Part shown: positions 55,094 through 63,421 of the stretch, one piece after another
Position numbering within the stretch: position 1 is the first letter of the stretch
How the letters are laid out: the number at the start of each line of letters is the position of its first letter
NCBI GenBank assembly: GCA_965224045.1
Contig: CBDCYD010000001.1
Location: forward strand, 248,001 to 312,000
Length of the DNA stretch: 64,000 bases
DNA from: Tectiglobus sp965224045
Lineage (GTDB): Bacteria; Pseudomonadota; Alphaproteobacteria; Rhizobiales; Hyphomicrobiaceae
Direction of reading: 5' to 3'
Notes under the pieces: generated by a model
What the model was told of the DNA's origin: nothing
The model's input: the letters and a program-made list of their open reading frames with translations, nothing else
The model's database searches: none
Made by a program: the position numbers and the translations under genes

Positions 55094-56155
55094 TCAAAGT
55101 TGCCCGTTCATCATGTCGTCGATGGCAACCGGTTTGCCCGACTTGGCTGAGGCGGTAATGGCGAGCGTTGTCGCCAGCGTCATCGTTCCGTCGCGGCCGG
55201 ACAGCACCGGCTGCTCGGTGCCCCGGATGACGGCGGCAAAGTTTCGCATTTGCTCGTAGTAGGGATCGGCAGGCTCGATCGGTTCGCGCCGTTGGGTGAG
55301 CGGCCTGAACCAGTCCTCTTCACCCGCTTCGTGCCATCTGAGATCCAGAGACGGTATGGCCAGCGAGCCACGCGTGCCGCCAATCAGGATACTGTCCTGA
55401 CCGGACTTGGGATACCTCGGGTTTTCGCCGGATGTCGTCTCCCACGCCCACGGGCTCGACACCGTGTCGGAAAGCAGTAGCGTCCCGAGCGCGCCGGACT
55501 TGAAGCGCAGGATGGCAGCCGCCGTATCCTCGACCGCGAAGCCGCGCGTCGCATTCGAGTCCGCTGCCATGACGGTATCGACATCCCCGCAAAGCATGCG
55601 AAGGCAATCGATTTCGTGGATCGCATTGATCAGGACCGGGCCGCCGCCCGGCTCCCGGCGCCAGGCGGGATCGTGATAGCCCTTTGGCTTGTGGGATAGC
55701 CAGATGCTTGTCGCTGCAACAACTTTGCCGACGGCGCCTTCTTGCAGCAGTTCGGCGGCGCGTTTCATGATCGGATTGTGCCGACGATGGTGTCCGGTGA
55801 GCGTCGCCACACCGGCGGCTTCCGCGGTCGTGACCAGTCGCAAGGCGTCTGCAACCGTATCGGCAACAGGCTTTTCGACGATGACCGGGATCCCGCGCTC
55901 GACACAGGCGAGGCCCGCCGCGACATGTCCTTGATTGGGCACGGCGACAATTGCACCGTCCGGCTTGGTCCGCTCGATCATTTCCTCAATAGAGGAATAG
56001 CATGCATAGCCGAGTTCCTTCGCCTCGGCCGCGGCTGCCGGCGCTGGATCAGCAACGCCGGCAAGCGCATATTCGGGCCGTCCGGCGCGCAACACCTCGA
56101 TGTGCTTGCGACCGATGAGACCTGCGCCAATGACGCCAATTCGCACCTGTGACAT
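55094..56155 (-). CDS. Gfo/Idh/MocA-family oxidoreductase
   Basis: 353 residues from ATG 56155, with AGGA upstream. The N-terminal Rossmann fold has RIGVIGAGLIGRKH, and the EKP motif is in VIVEKPVADTV (about residues 90-100). The C-terminal alpha/beta domain includes INAIHEIDCLRMLCG with the family His. It oxidises a polyol or cyclitol-type substrate with NAD(P). Within this cluster it could act on a quinate-like cyclic polyol. The gaps are 34 bp to aroE and 33 bp from the CoA-transferase, so it is in the same operon. Confidence 0.9.
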   Translation of the reverse strand: MSQVRIGVIGAGLIGRKHIEVLRAGRPEYALAGVADPAPAAAAEAKELGYACYSSIEEMIERTKPDGAIVAVPNQGHVAAGLACVERGIPVIVEKPVADTVADALRLVTTAEAAGVATLTGHHRRHNPIMKRAAELLQEGAVGKVVAATSIWLSHKPKGYHDPAWRREPGGGPVLINAIHEIDCLRMLCGDVDTVMAADSNATRGFAVEDTAAAILRFKSGALGTLLLSDTVSSPWAWETTSGENPRYPKSGQDSILIGGTRGSLAIPSLDLRWHEAGEEDWFRPLTQRREPIEPADPYYEQMRNFAAVIRGTEQPVLSGRDGTMTLATTLAITASAKSGKPVAIDDMMNGQL

Positions 56156-56188
56156 GGACTGTTTTCCTGAGAGAATGGGCCGCAATTT

Positions 56189-57718
56189 CTAGGCGGAAAA
56201 GTGTGCCTTGGCCATGATGATGGGTTCCGTCGGGATCTTGGGCGCAAACGTCATGCGCTCGACAATATCGGTTCTCACGTTCACACCGGGCGCCACTTCC
56301 GTCAGCACGAGACCACTGTCGGACAGGCAAAAAACCGCGCGCTCCGTGACATAGACGACCTCCTGGCCGCGTTTCAGGGCTTCCATGCCGGAATAGGTGA
56401 TCTGCTCCACGTCTTGGACCAGCTTGACGATGTCGCCGTGGTTGACGATTTCGAGTGCGCCATCCCCGATCCGGTACTTGGCCCCTTTGGCATCGAACGT
56501 GCCGCAGAACACCACCTTGCGGGCATTTTGCGCGATGTCGATAAACCCGCCCGGACCGACGGTGACGCCGCCAAGCTTGGAAACATTGACGTGGCCGAAC
56601 TGGTCGATTTCACCGAAGCCGAGAAAGGCGATATCAAGACCGCCGCCGGAATAGAAGTCGAACTGTGACGGCCCGTCGATCATCGCCGACGCATTCCGGG
56701 CGTAGCCGAACAGCGTCCCGTCGAGCAATTCTCCACCGTAGGTCCCGTGCTCGATCGTGATGTAGTAATCGTCCGATTGCTGTCGCGCCGCAATGAGTTT
56801 GGCGACGCCGTCGGGTATGCCGAACCCAAAGTTGAGAACCGCACCGGCCCGCAGTTCATCTGCCGCCCTCCGGGCGATCAGCTGGCGAACATCAAGCTCC
56901 GCAAGCGGTGCCGGGCTGGCCGGTCCCTTGATTTCGCCGGACATTGTCGGATCGTAGACGGTGTCATAACCCATGGACTGAGACGGATCGATAACGACGG
57001 CATCGACGATCGCGCCTGGAACACGAACGGAGCGGGCCGCAAGGGCGCCGACTTCGACCGCCGTTCTGACCTGCACGATGACCTTGCCGCCGCTATTGTG
57101 CGCGGCGAGGGCGGCCGCATAAATGTCGACGTTGGCAGGTTCCTGATCGAGGCTGACATTGCCGTGGGCATCGGCGTAGGAGCCGCGGATCACGGCGACA
57201 TCGACCGGGAAAGACTTGTAGAACAACAGCTCTTCCCCGTTGATTTCCATGATGTCGACAAGGTTGTCCTTGGCCGCCTTGTTCATGCGTCCACCGTCCT
57301 GTCGCGGATCGACGAACGTGCCGCGGCCGACATGCGTCAGGAGCCCGGGTCGGCCGGCGCCGATTTCCCGAAACAGCTGCATCGCAACGCCGCCCGGCAG
57401 CACGTAGGCCTCGATCTTGTCTTCCCGAGCCAGCTCCTGCATGCGAGGCGACCAAACCCAATGGCCGCCGATCACCCGTTTGACCATGCCTTCATGTGCA
57501 AACCGGTTCATCCCGCGGCTCTCGCGGTCACCAATGCCGAGCGAATGGACGACGGTCAGGTCACGTGGATGATTGGTCCCGAGAAAGCGTTCCTCGATTG
57601 CGGCATGCATCGTCGTTGCCTCGACCAGCCCGCCGCCGCCACCGATAAGGGCGACCGTGTCGCCGTCATTGATCAGACAGGCAGCCTGTTGCGCAGACAT
57701 GAACTTGTTGATTGTCAC
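56189..57718 (-). CDS. Fused acyl-CoA:carboxylate CoA-transferase
   Basis: A 509-residue class I CoA-transferase with alpha and beta halves in one chain (YdiF/propionate CoA-transferase type). The alpha half has the glycine loop GDTVALIGGGGGLVEAT; the beta half has the catalytic Glu region ITIEHGTYGG near residue 325, GFGIPDGVAKL and LGGVTVGPGGFIDIA. GTG 57718 has AGAGG at a good distance; an ATG at 57700 is the alternative. It would move CoA from acetyl- or succinyl-CoA onto a carboxylic acid substrate. A family A repeat separates it from the SDR upstream. Confidence 0.9.
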   Translation of the reverse strand: MTINKFMSAQQAACLINDGDTVALIGGGGGLVEATTMHAAIEERFLGTNHPRDLTVVHSLGIGDRESRGMNRFAHEGMVKRVIGGHWVWSPRMQELAREDKIEAYVLPGGVAMQLFREIGAGRPGLLTHVGRGTFVDPRQDGGRMNKAAKDNLVDIMEINGEELLFYKSFPVDVAVIRGSYADAHGNVSLDQEPANVDIYAAALAAHNSGGKVIVQVRTAVEVGALAARSVRVPGAIVDAVVIDPSQSMGYDTVYDPTMSGEIKGPASPAPLAELDVRQLIARRAADELRAGAVLNFGFGIPDGVAKLIAARQQSDDYYITIEHGTYGGELLDGTLFGYARNASAMIDGPSQFDFYSGGGLDIAFLGFGEIDQFGHVNVSKLGGVTVGPGGFIDIAQNARKVVFCGTFDAKGAKYRIGDGALEIVNHGDIVKLVQDVEQITYSGMEALKRGQEVVYVTERAVFCLSDSGLVLTEVAPGVNVRTDIVERMTFAPKIPTEPIIMAKAHFSA

Positions 57719-57743
57719 AAGGATTGCCTCTCAGTAGCGGCGT

Positions 57744-57902
57744 TATAGTCTTTCAGGTTTCGCTGAAACCATCCCGCTCTCCTCCCGAGCGCCCAATACA
57801 ATGATGCCGTGGGCGCTCGGGAGGGGGATCGTCCCGGTTTAAAGTGTCAAGCATCAACCCGGTCGTTCAGATGCGATTCCGCCCAAAGGCGGCAATGATC
57901 TA
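57744..57902 (-). repeat. Family A palindromic repeat, copy 3
   Basis: On the minus strand it starts at the TAG stop of the SDR gene (TAGATCATTGCCGCC) and ends near AACCTGAAAGACTATAA. The stem CTCCCGAGCGCCCA / TGGGCGCTCGGGAG is perfect and differs from copy 2 by one base in each arm, so pairing is kept. The loop CGGCATCATTGTAT has the copy 1 orientation. It sits inside the operon, between two co-directional genes. Confidence 0.85.
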
Positions 57903-58685
57903 GTAGACACCCGGCGTCGCGCCGCCATCGACGGCGATCGCCGCGCCTTGAATGTGGCCCGCCCGCGCACCGGCCAAGAACAGCGCCAGCTGTGCAATGT
58001 CTTCCGGCTGGCCGAGGCGCCGCAGGCCTTCGTTCTTGATCGTGGCTGCGCGTACCTCCTCGGGTGTGGAGCCGGTCGCCTGCGCCCGTTGCTGGAACAG
58101 CGTTTGAACGCGTTCGGTTTCTGTCAGGCCCGGCAGGATGGCATTGACGCGGACCCCATCCCGCTTGCCCAAGTGCGCCAATCCCTTTGTGAAGTTGGCC
58201 ATCGCCGCATTCACCGCGCCGCCGACGAGGAATTCGGGATCAGGCGTGCGCGCTGCCCCGCCGATGATATTGACGACTGCTCCGTTGCTGGCTTGAAGGT
58301 ACGGCCAGAACAGCCGGCAAAGCCGCACGCACCCGTGGAATTTGAGGGCAAAGCCGTCTTGCCAGTCATCGTCCGGCTGCTGGACAAACGCGCCGGCCTT
58401 GGTCGCGCCGGCCGAGTTGACCAGCACATCGCAGCGCCCGTGCGTCTCGGCCACGCGGTCATAGACGTTTTGGCACCCCTCCTGGGTGCGCAGATCGGCT
58501 GCTACCGTCAGGGGCTCCAGCGCGCCCGTGCCGATGATTTTGGCGGCAGCAGCTGACAGGTTGTCCGCTGACGACGAAGCAAGCACCGCCGTCGCACCCT
58601 CACGTGCAAATGCCTGGGCGATGCCCAATCCGATCCCGCGACTGGCGCCACCAATCACCACGACTTTGTCTTTGAACTCGCCCAT
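57900..58685 (-). CDS. SDR-family protein lacking the catalytic Tyr/Lys
   Basis: 261 residues with the classical SDR fold. The cofactor motif GGASRGIGLG (about residues 12-21), NSAG and the C-terminal GAAIAVDGGATPG are intact. The active-site segments are not canonical: the Ser segment reads NIIGGAAR, and where YxxxK is expected the sequence is VGGAVNAAMANFTKGLA, with no Tyr or Lys in register. It may use another residue or have a non-oxidoreductase role. It lies 65 bp after the enoyl-CoA hydratase gene in the same operon. Confidence 0.85.
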   Translation of the reverse strand: MGEFKDKVVVIGGASRGIGLGIAQAFAREGATAVLASSSADNLSAAAAKIIGTGALEPLTVAADLRTQEGCQNVYDRVAETHGRCDVLVNSAGATKAGAFVQQPDDDWQDGFALKFHGCVRLCRLFWPYLQASNGAVVNIIGGAARTPDPEFLVGGAVNAAMANFTKGLAHLGKRDGVRVNAILPGLTETERVQTLFQQRAQATGSTPEEVRAATIKNEGLRRLGQPEDIAQLALFLAGARAGHIQGAAIAVDGGATPGVY

Positions 58686-58750
58686 CAGTTTCCGCCTTCG
58701 TTTGCAAGGTATTGGCGCTCAACGCCTGTGGCCGTTGCGATCCCGCACCT

Positions 58751-59530
58751 TCATCGGCCCTTCCATTGCGGCGCCCGTTTTTCGACGAACGCCCGTTGCC
58801 CTTCGACGGCATCTTCGCTCGCCAGCATCTTGTCTGCCGCCGGATAGCGCCGCCGAAGTGCGGTTTCGAGATCGGGAAATTGCAGGCTTTCAAGCATCAC
58901 GCGCTTCGATGCTTCGATTGCCAGCGGTGCACCGGCAATGATCATGGCGGCAAGTTCCCTTGCGCGCGTTTCCAACTCCTCCGCCCGGACCACGTCGTTG
59001 ATGAGGCCGATTTGCTGCGCCTCTTTCGCCGTCAGGCGTCGGCCGGTCAGGACGAGTTCCATGGCGAACTTCAGCGGCAGGTTGCGCGCAAGGCGCTGCA
59101 GGCCGCCGCCACCTAGAGCGGCGAGGCCGACTTTCGGTTCCGGTAGGCAAAACTCGGCGTGCTCGGCCGCGATTGCGAGATCGCAGGCTGCCACGATCTC
59201 CACCCCCCCGCCGATGGCGAGACCGTTGACTGCGGCAATCACCGGCTTGGCCAGCCCGAACCGGTGCGTCAGGCCGGCAAATCCGGTATCGGGATGGTCA
59301 TCGGCGTTTGTTTCAGCGCGTGCCTTGAGGTCACTGCCGACGCAAAACGCGCGCGTTCCGCTTGCCGTCAGCACAGCCACGCGCAAGTCGCTGTCGGCCT
59401 CGAACATATCGAGCGCAACCGCGATCGCGCGATGGGTCGCCGGATCGAGTGCGTTCATCACCCGAGGGCGATTGATCCTCACCCATAGGATGCCGTCATC
59501 GCGCTCGGTCAGGCAGGTCTCGCTACTCAT
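58751..59530 (-). CDS. Enoyl-CoA hydratase/isomerase (crotonase) family
   Basis: 259 residues. The oxyanion-hole region is AFCVGSDLKA and NGLAIGGGVEI. Both classical glutamates are present, in GGGVEIVAACD and LPEPKVGL, so hydratase activity is plausible. GAGG-like LGGGGLQRLARNLP and the C-terminal EGQRAFVEKRAPQWKGR fit the family. A GAGG ribosome site precedes the ATG. It is 11 bp downstream of aroQ. With the CoA-transferase it points to a CoA-thioester step in the pathway. Confidence 0.93.
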   Translation of the reverse strand: MSSETCLTERDDGILWVRINRPRVMNALDPATHRAIAVALDMFEADSDLRVAVLTASGTRAFCVGSDLKARAETNADDHPDTGFAGLTHRFGLAKPVIAAVNGLAIGGGVEIVAACDLAIAAEHAEFCLPEPKVGLAALGGGGLQRLARNLPLKFAMELVLTGRRLTAKEAQQIGLINDVVRAEELETRARELAAMIIAGAPLAIEASKRVMLESLQFPDLETALRRRYPAADKMLASEDAVEGQRAFVEKRAPQWKGR

Positions 59531-59541
59531 CGACCATCACC

Positions 59542-59991
59542 TCACCCAGCATCCGCTTTGATCAGCGAAGCCATGGCCTCGACCGCCAGCGGGTATCCGT
59601 TGACGCCAAGCCCGCATATGACACCGGTCGCAGCGAACGTGACATACGAATGATGGCGGAATGCCTCGCGCTTGTGCGGGTTAGATATGTGCAATTCGAT
59701 AATCGGACATTCGGCCATCTTCAATGCGTCGAGGATGGCCAGCGAAGTGTGCGTAAAGGCGGCCGGATTGATGATAATTCCGGCTGCGCCCTCGATGCCT
59801 TCGTGGATCCAGTCGATGATCTGGGCTTCGCTGTTTGATTGGTGGAACAAGATCTCGAAGCCCAGGGCCTTTGCGCGTTCGCGGCACATGTCCTCGACAT
59901 CGCGCAACGATGTCGAGCCGTAGATGTGCGGTTCGCGCGTGCCGAGCCTGTTCAGGTTCGGGCCGTTGATTATCAGGATCGGCTTGCTCAT
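59542..59991 (-). CDS. aroQ: 3-dehydroquinate dehydratase, type II
   Basis: 149 residues, the usual size of the dodecameric type II enzyme that interconverts 3-dehydroquinate and 3-dehydroshikimate. The motifs are NGPNLNRLGTREPHIYG (catalytic Tyr and the flexible-lid Arg), HQSNSE, NPAAFTHTS, and ELHISNPHKREAFRHHS with the catalytic His. Its start overlaps the stop of the TIM-barrel gene by one base (TGATG), showing tight translational coupling. In this operon it is more likely catabolic than biosynthetic. Confidence 0.95.
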   Translation of the reverse strand: MSKPILIINGPNLNRLGTREPHIYGSTSLRDVEDMCRERAKALGFEILFHQSNSEAQIIDWIHEGIEGAAGIIINPAAFTHTSLAILDALKMAECPIIELHISNPHKREAFRHHSYVTFAATGVICGLGVNGYPLAVEAMASLIKADAG

Positions 59992-60806
59992 CAGTTGGTC
60001 CTTTGCGCGAAGAAGTCACGGGTTGCTTGGACGAGTGTAGCCAATCGGTCGGATACCGTCCGCTCCGGCTGCGATGTATATAGCGGCACCTCGACACCGA
60101 TAGGAAGGTCATCGGGCAACTGGTCAACGAGCGACCAGAGGTCGAATTCGCCCTCTCCGGGCAGCAGCCGGTTAAGACGCGCCTCCGCCACCAGATCCGG
60201 CGGCGGCGCCTTCGGGCCGTCACAGATCTGGAAGGTGCCAAGCAGTTTGGGATCAAGCGACCGTAGATCGTCGATCGAGCTGTTCGAGCGATAGAAATGC
60301 AAGGCGTCGAGCAGAACATGGGCATTGCTGCGGTCTGCACGTTCGACCACTTCGATCGCGTCTTTGAGTGATGCGACGCCGCGATAAGGCATGAATTCGA
60401 TATCGACGCTCAGTCCGTAATCGCCGGCAAGGTCGCAGATTTCGGCCATGCGCCGGCCCAAAGCTCGCAAATCCGTACCATCCCCGGCAACCGCCACGCG
60501 GCTTGCACCGATCGCGCGTCCGGTCTTGAACACGTCGGTAAAATCGCGCGCGCGCATTTCCTCGGTGAGCGTGATGAGTTCAATGTAGAGAACCGCAACG
60601 CCCGTTGCGCCAGTCCGTTCACGCAAGGCATCCTGTTCGCCGGCCGTTGATAGCGGATAGAACGGGCTGCCCGGCGCGGCCGGACAGATCCGCAATCCGA
60701 CAGATGCAAAACCACCCTTTGCCGCTGCGTCTATCAGGGCAAGCGGCGGTGTTTCAATCTCACTCAGATGAGCGAGCGAGAGGGGTATGCCGTCTGCAAC
60801 TTTCAC
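59991..60806 (-). CDS. Sugar phosphate isomerase/epimerase-like TIM barrel
   Basis: 271 residues from GTG 60806 (preceded by GGGTTGGAAAAC, and leaving 23 bp to the previous gene). The AP_endonuc_2-type barrel shows LSLAHLSEIETPPLALIDAAAKGGFASVGLRI, metal-ligand candidates in VDIEFMPYRG, HVLLDALHFYRSN, FQICDGP and GVEVPLY. Relatives include hydroxypyruvate isomerases, inosose dehydratases and 3-dehydroshikimate dehydratases. The aroQ/aroE context makes a cyclic C7 or inositol-like substrate plausible. Confidence 0.85.
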   Translation of the reverse strand: MKVADGIPLSLAHLSEIETPPLALIDAAAKGGFASVGLRICPAAPGSPFYPLSTAGEQDALRERTGATGVAVLYIELITLTEEMRARDFTDVFKTGRAIGASRVAVAGDGTDLRALGRRMAEICDLAGDYGLSVDIEFMPYRGVASLKDAIEVVERADRSNAHVLLDALHFYRSNSSIDDLRSLDPKLLGTFQICDGPKAPPPDLVAEARLNRLLPGEGEFDLWSLVDQLPDDLPIGVEVPLYTSQPERTVSDRLATLVQATRDFFAQRTN

Positions 60807-60829
60807 GTTTTCCAACCCTCGCCCAAGCC

Positions 60830-61567
60830 TCAGTAAGTCGCCCGCCCGCCAGTGACATCGAACGTGAACCCTGTCGTGAAGGAACACTCGTCGCTTGCGA
60901 CCCAGGCTACCAGGTTCGCGATTTCCTCGACCGTGCAGAACCTGCCCATCGGGATCTTCTGCCGCCGGCCCTCGATGTATTCCGGTGTCATTTGCGCCAG
61001 CAGTTCGGTCTTGGTGATGGCGGGCGCGACGGCGTTGACGGTCACGCCGGCATCGACCAGTTCCTGCGCCAGTGACTTGGTCAAACCGATCACGCCAGCC
61101 TTGGCCGCGCTATAGGCCGAGTTCAGCGGGTTGCCCTCCTTTCCGGCGATCGATGCAATGTTGATGATCCGCCCTCTGCCCCTTGCCCGCATGTGCGACG
61201 CGACCACTCGGCAACAGTGAAAGACGCCTGTGAGGTCGACGTCCAGCACGCGATACCAGTCCTCGGCCGGGTATTCCCACAGCGGCAGCGATGGTCCGTT
61301 GACCCCGGCATTGTTGACGAGGATGTCGACGGCACCGGTTTTGGCCAGTGCAGCCTTGAATGCCGTTTCCACGCTTTGCAGTGAGGTGACGTCGACCTGT
61401 TGCTGGCCGATGGTCTTTTCCGAGCGCTTTGCCAGGTCCTCGTCCGGCTGCAGGTCCCAGCTGATGACGCGCGCGCCGCAATGGGCAAGGCGGTCGGCAA
61501 TACCGAACCCGATACCGCGTGCGCCGCCGGTCACGATCGCTGTTTTCCCTGATAAATCTGCTGGCAT
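60830..61567 (-). CDS. SDR-family oxidoreductase (FabG-like)
   Basis: A 245-residue classical SDR. TGGARGIGFG is at about residues 13-22, NNAG is present, the catalytic Ser is in NIASIAGKEG, and YSAAK is intact, followed by GVIGLTKSLAQEL. Asp in SWDLQ after the second strand suggests NAD preference. It should oxidise or reduce a hydroxyl/keto group of the catabolic substrate. Gaps are 27 bp to the hydratase upstream and 23 bp to the TIM-barrel gene. It contrasts with the second SDR of the operon, whose catalytic residues are missing. Confidence 0.92.
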   Translation of the reverse strand: MPADLSGKTAIVTGGARGIGFGIADRLAHCGARVISWDLQPDEDLAKRSEKTIGQQQVDVTSLQSVETAFKAALAKTGAVDILVNNAGVNGPSLPLWEYPAEDWYRVLDVDLTGVFHCCRVVASHMRARGRGRIINIASIAGKEGNPLNSAYSAAKAGVIGLTKSLAQELVDAGVTVNAVAPAITKTELLAQMTPEYIEGRRQKIPMGRFCTVEEIANLVAWVASDECSFTTGFTFDVTGGRATY

Positions 61568-61594
61568 GATTTGGCTTTGAGGTTGTTCGTGGTG

Positions 61595-62377
61595 TCAGGT
61601 GAGCGTGAGCTTGACCGGCGCAAAGTCCGCGACACGGACAACGAGCGTCTGGCCGGCGCGTATCGGCGTCGGCAACGTCGATGAACCCGTCAGCAGGCAC
61701 ATCCCCGGTTCAAACCGAATGCCTCGCGCGGCAAGATCGTTGAACGTCTCGGCGGCGATCTCCACGGGGTCACGTCGGAACGCGCCCGAGAATGCCTGGA
61801 TTGGCGGACTGCCGTCGATCCGCGAATCGAGCGGCAAGGTCTCGAATTCAAGCCCGTGCCACTCCTCAACCGCCGCGCCCAGAACCACTGCGCCGCTCGT
61901 ACCATTGTCGGCAATCCCGTCGTAGGTGGTTGCAGCCCGGTTGCCGGTCCCGGGCGCATATCGCGTCGCCGACAATTCTATGGCCGGATGAAACGTCAGT
62001 TTGTCCGCCAGATCATTGCGCCCGACCAAGCGCCCACCGGGCAGCGGCTTGGTCAGCTTGAACGCCAGTTCGGTTTCGATTTTCGCGCCGTGGAACAGCG
62101 CCGACGGCAGTGTCGCTTCGAGATCGAAATAACGGTCCGCGAAAATCCGGCCCGGCAACGGCCCGTCATGGCCCTCGAACAGCTGCACCGCCGGCACGCT
62201 GGCACCGACCTTCCAGCCAACGACCGGCTGGCCGATGATGTCGGCCATGAGGTCTTGAATGTCATAGGCATCGCTGCGGGATTGCGGCGCTTGTGCAGCC
62301 GGCGGCAGCGCAATGGTCGTTCCGTCGGTCCAGGCATGCGCCAGGCGGGCCGCCAAATCATCAAATGTCGTGCTCAT
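61595..62377 (-). CDS. 2-keto-4-pentenoate hydratase (MhpD/FAH superfamily)
   Basis: 260 residues from ATG 62377 with GGAG upstream. The MhpD pattern is present: GWKVGASVPAVQ, KIETELAFKLTKPLPGG (metal-binding Glu pair), HPAIELSATRY, DNGTSGAVVLGA, and LLTGSSTLPTPIRAGQTLVVRV. Such enzymes hydrate 2-hydroxypentadienoate-type products of aromatic meta cleavage, or decarboxylate related acids. It is the first gene of the minus-strand catabolic operon, so the operon promoter should lie in the region upstream of 62400. Confidence 0.88.
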   Translation of the reverse strand: MSTTFDDLAARLAHAWTDGTTIALPPAAQAPQSRSDAYDIQDLMADIIGQPVVGWKVGASVPAVQLFEGHDGPLPGRIFADRYFDLEATLPSALFHGAKIETELAFKLTKPLPGGRLVGRNDLADKLTFHPAIELSATRYAPGTGNRAATTYDGIADNGTSGAVVLGAAVEEWHGLEFETLPLDSRIDGSPPIQAFSGAFRRDPVEIAAETFNDLAARGIRFEPGMCLLTGSSTLPTPIRAGQTLVVRVADFAPVKLTLT

Positions 62378-62571
62378 TGCGCGTCGCTCCAAATCGCCCG
62401 GCTGCTCAGCAAACCCTAGCGGAATCGCAGATCCTTTTTGGCACTATTCTCTATCGGGATTGTCGCATCACCGGTCATGGTCTGCGGCGGGTTGCGCCCA
62501 TCCGCGTGACGACATCACAAAAGTTTCGGGCGACGCCCAAGCATGTCCGCTACTCCAATCCGAAAATTTGA

Positions 62572-62585
62572 TTGATATCAATCAA
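62572..62585. promoter_or_regulatory. FNR/FixK-type box
   Basis: TTGAT-ATCA-ATCAA is an exact match to the TTGAT-N4-ATCAA consensus of FNR, FnrN and FixK. It is centred about 200 bp upstream of the hydratase ATG, in the AT-rich part of the divergent region. Confidence 0.65.
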
Positions 62586-63105
62586 ACATCATCCATCATG
62601 GAGCAAATGCCTACGCAAAAGCAACATCAAAACTTGAGTGAGATTGATCAAGAATTCGATTGACTATACCGCATTGATGAGGAAATCTGTGCAGCAAAGA
62701 TGCTGAAATCGGATGCGTGCGTATTGCCTTGCGCGATAGCGCAACCGTTGTGTGTTCCTAAGTCCGATCATGCTGTCCGCTGGCCACTTGCATCAATTTG
62801 AAGTGCACGGATATCTGCCGGCCGGCAGGCTCCATGGTCCGGCGGCAAGCGCCGATCCGATGATCGAGGAGCACGCGGTTCCGTGCAACGACTTGATCAA
62901 CGCTCCTGTCGCGCGCGAAAGAGCTGCAAATCTTTGCGACCGCGTTGATCTTCGTGAGGGCATGACGCAAGTCCACGCTGGCACGGGCAGGACGCTTGCC
63001 CAAATGATCACCCCGCCACCACCGACGACCGGCGCCGGGGCACACGCAACGTTTCGGACCGGCCATGTGGTCAACAACCAGATGACGTTGCCAGCCCTGC
63101 CCAAT

Positions 63106-63170
63106 ATCGTTGGCCTGATATCGTTGGCCCGACATCGTTGGCCCGACATCGTTGGCCCGACATCGTTGGG
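63106..63170. repeat. 14-bp tandem repeat
   Basis: ATCGTTGGCCTGAT at 63106, then three exact copies of ATCGTTGGCCCGAC (63120-63161) and a partial ATCGTTGGG. It lies about 250 bp upstream of the dehydratase start. Confidence 0.9.
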
Positions 63171-63421
63171 AAGGCGGTTGGACCTGGGGTTGCCGCGAAC
63201 CCGGTCCCGCACGACCGCACGGGACGGCCCGAATGGCATTGGCCGGGATCGGCCGGTAACGGTCCCCGGTGCGCCGCCGGTTCCAGTGAGTGACTGCGAT
63301 GCGGCAGGCGCCGAGACGCGTAATTTGAAAGAACTGCGGGCTGGTGTGCGGGCGCCATGCCCGCGAACTGATCACAAAGACATTCGGGCAAAGGTCCTGG
63401 CCATGAGGGGAGTGCCATTGA

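Larger units (their letters stand above)
62378..63421. other. Divergent regulatory region of the catabolic cluster
   Basis: 1.04 kb between the divergent operon and the dehydratase gene. Positions 62550-62710 are distinctly AT-rich and contain an FNR/FixK-type box; 63106-63170 holds a 14-bp tandem repeat. No convincing gene was found on either strand. No transcription regulator for the cluster is in the window. Confidence 0.55.

Noticed and set aside
62598..62663. 21-codon frame with ATG in the AT-rich divergent region
   Set aside because: Hydrophilic peptide with no ribosome site and no context beyond lying near the FNR box.
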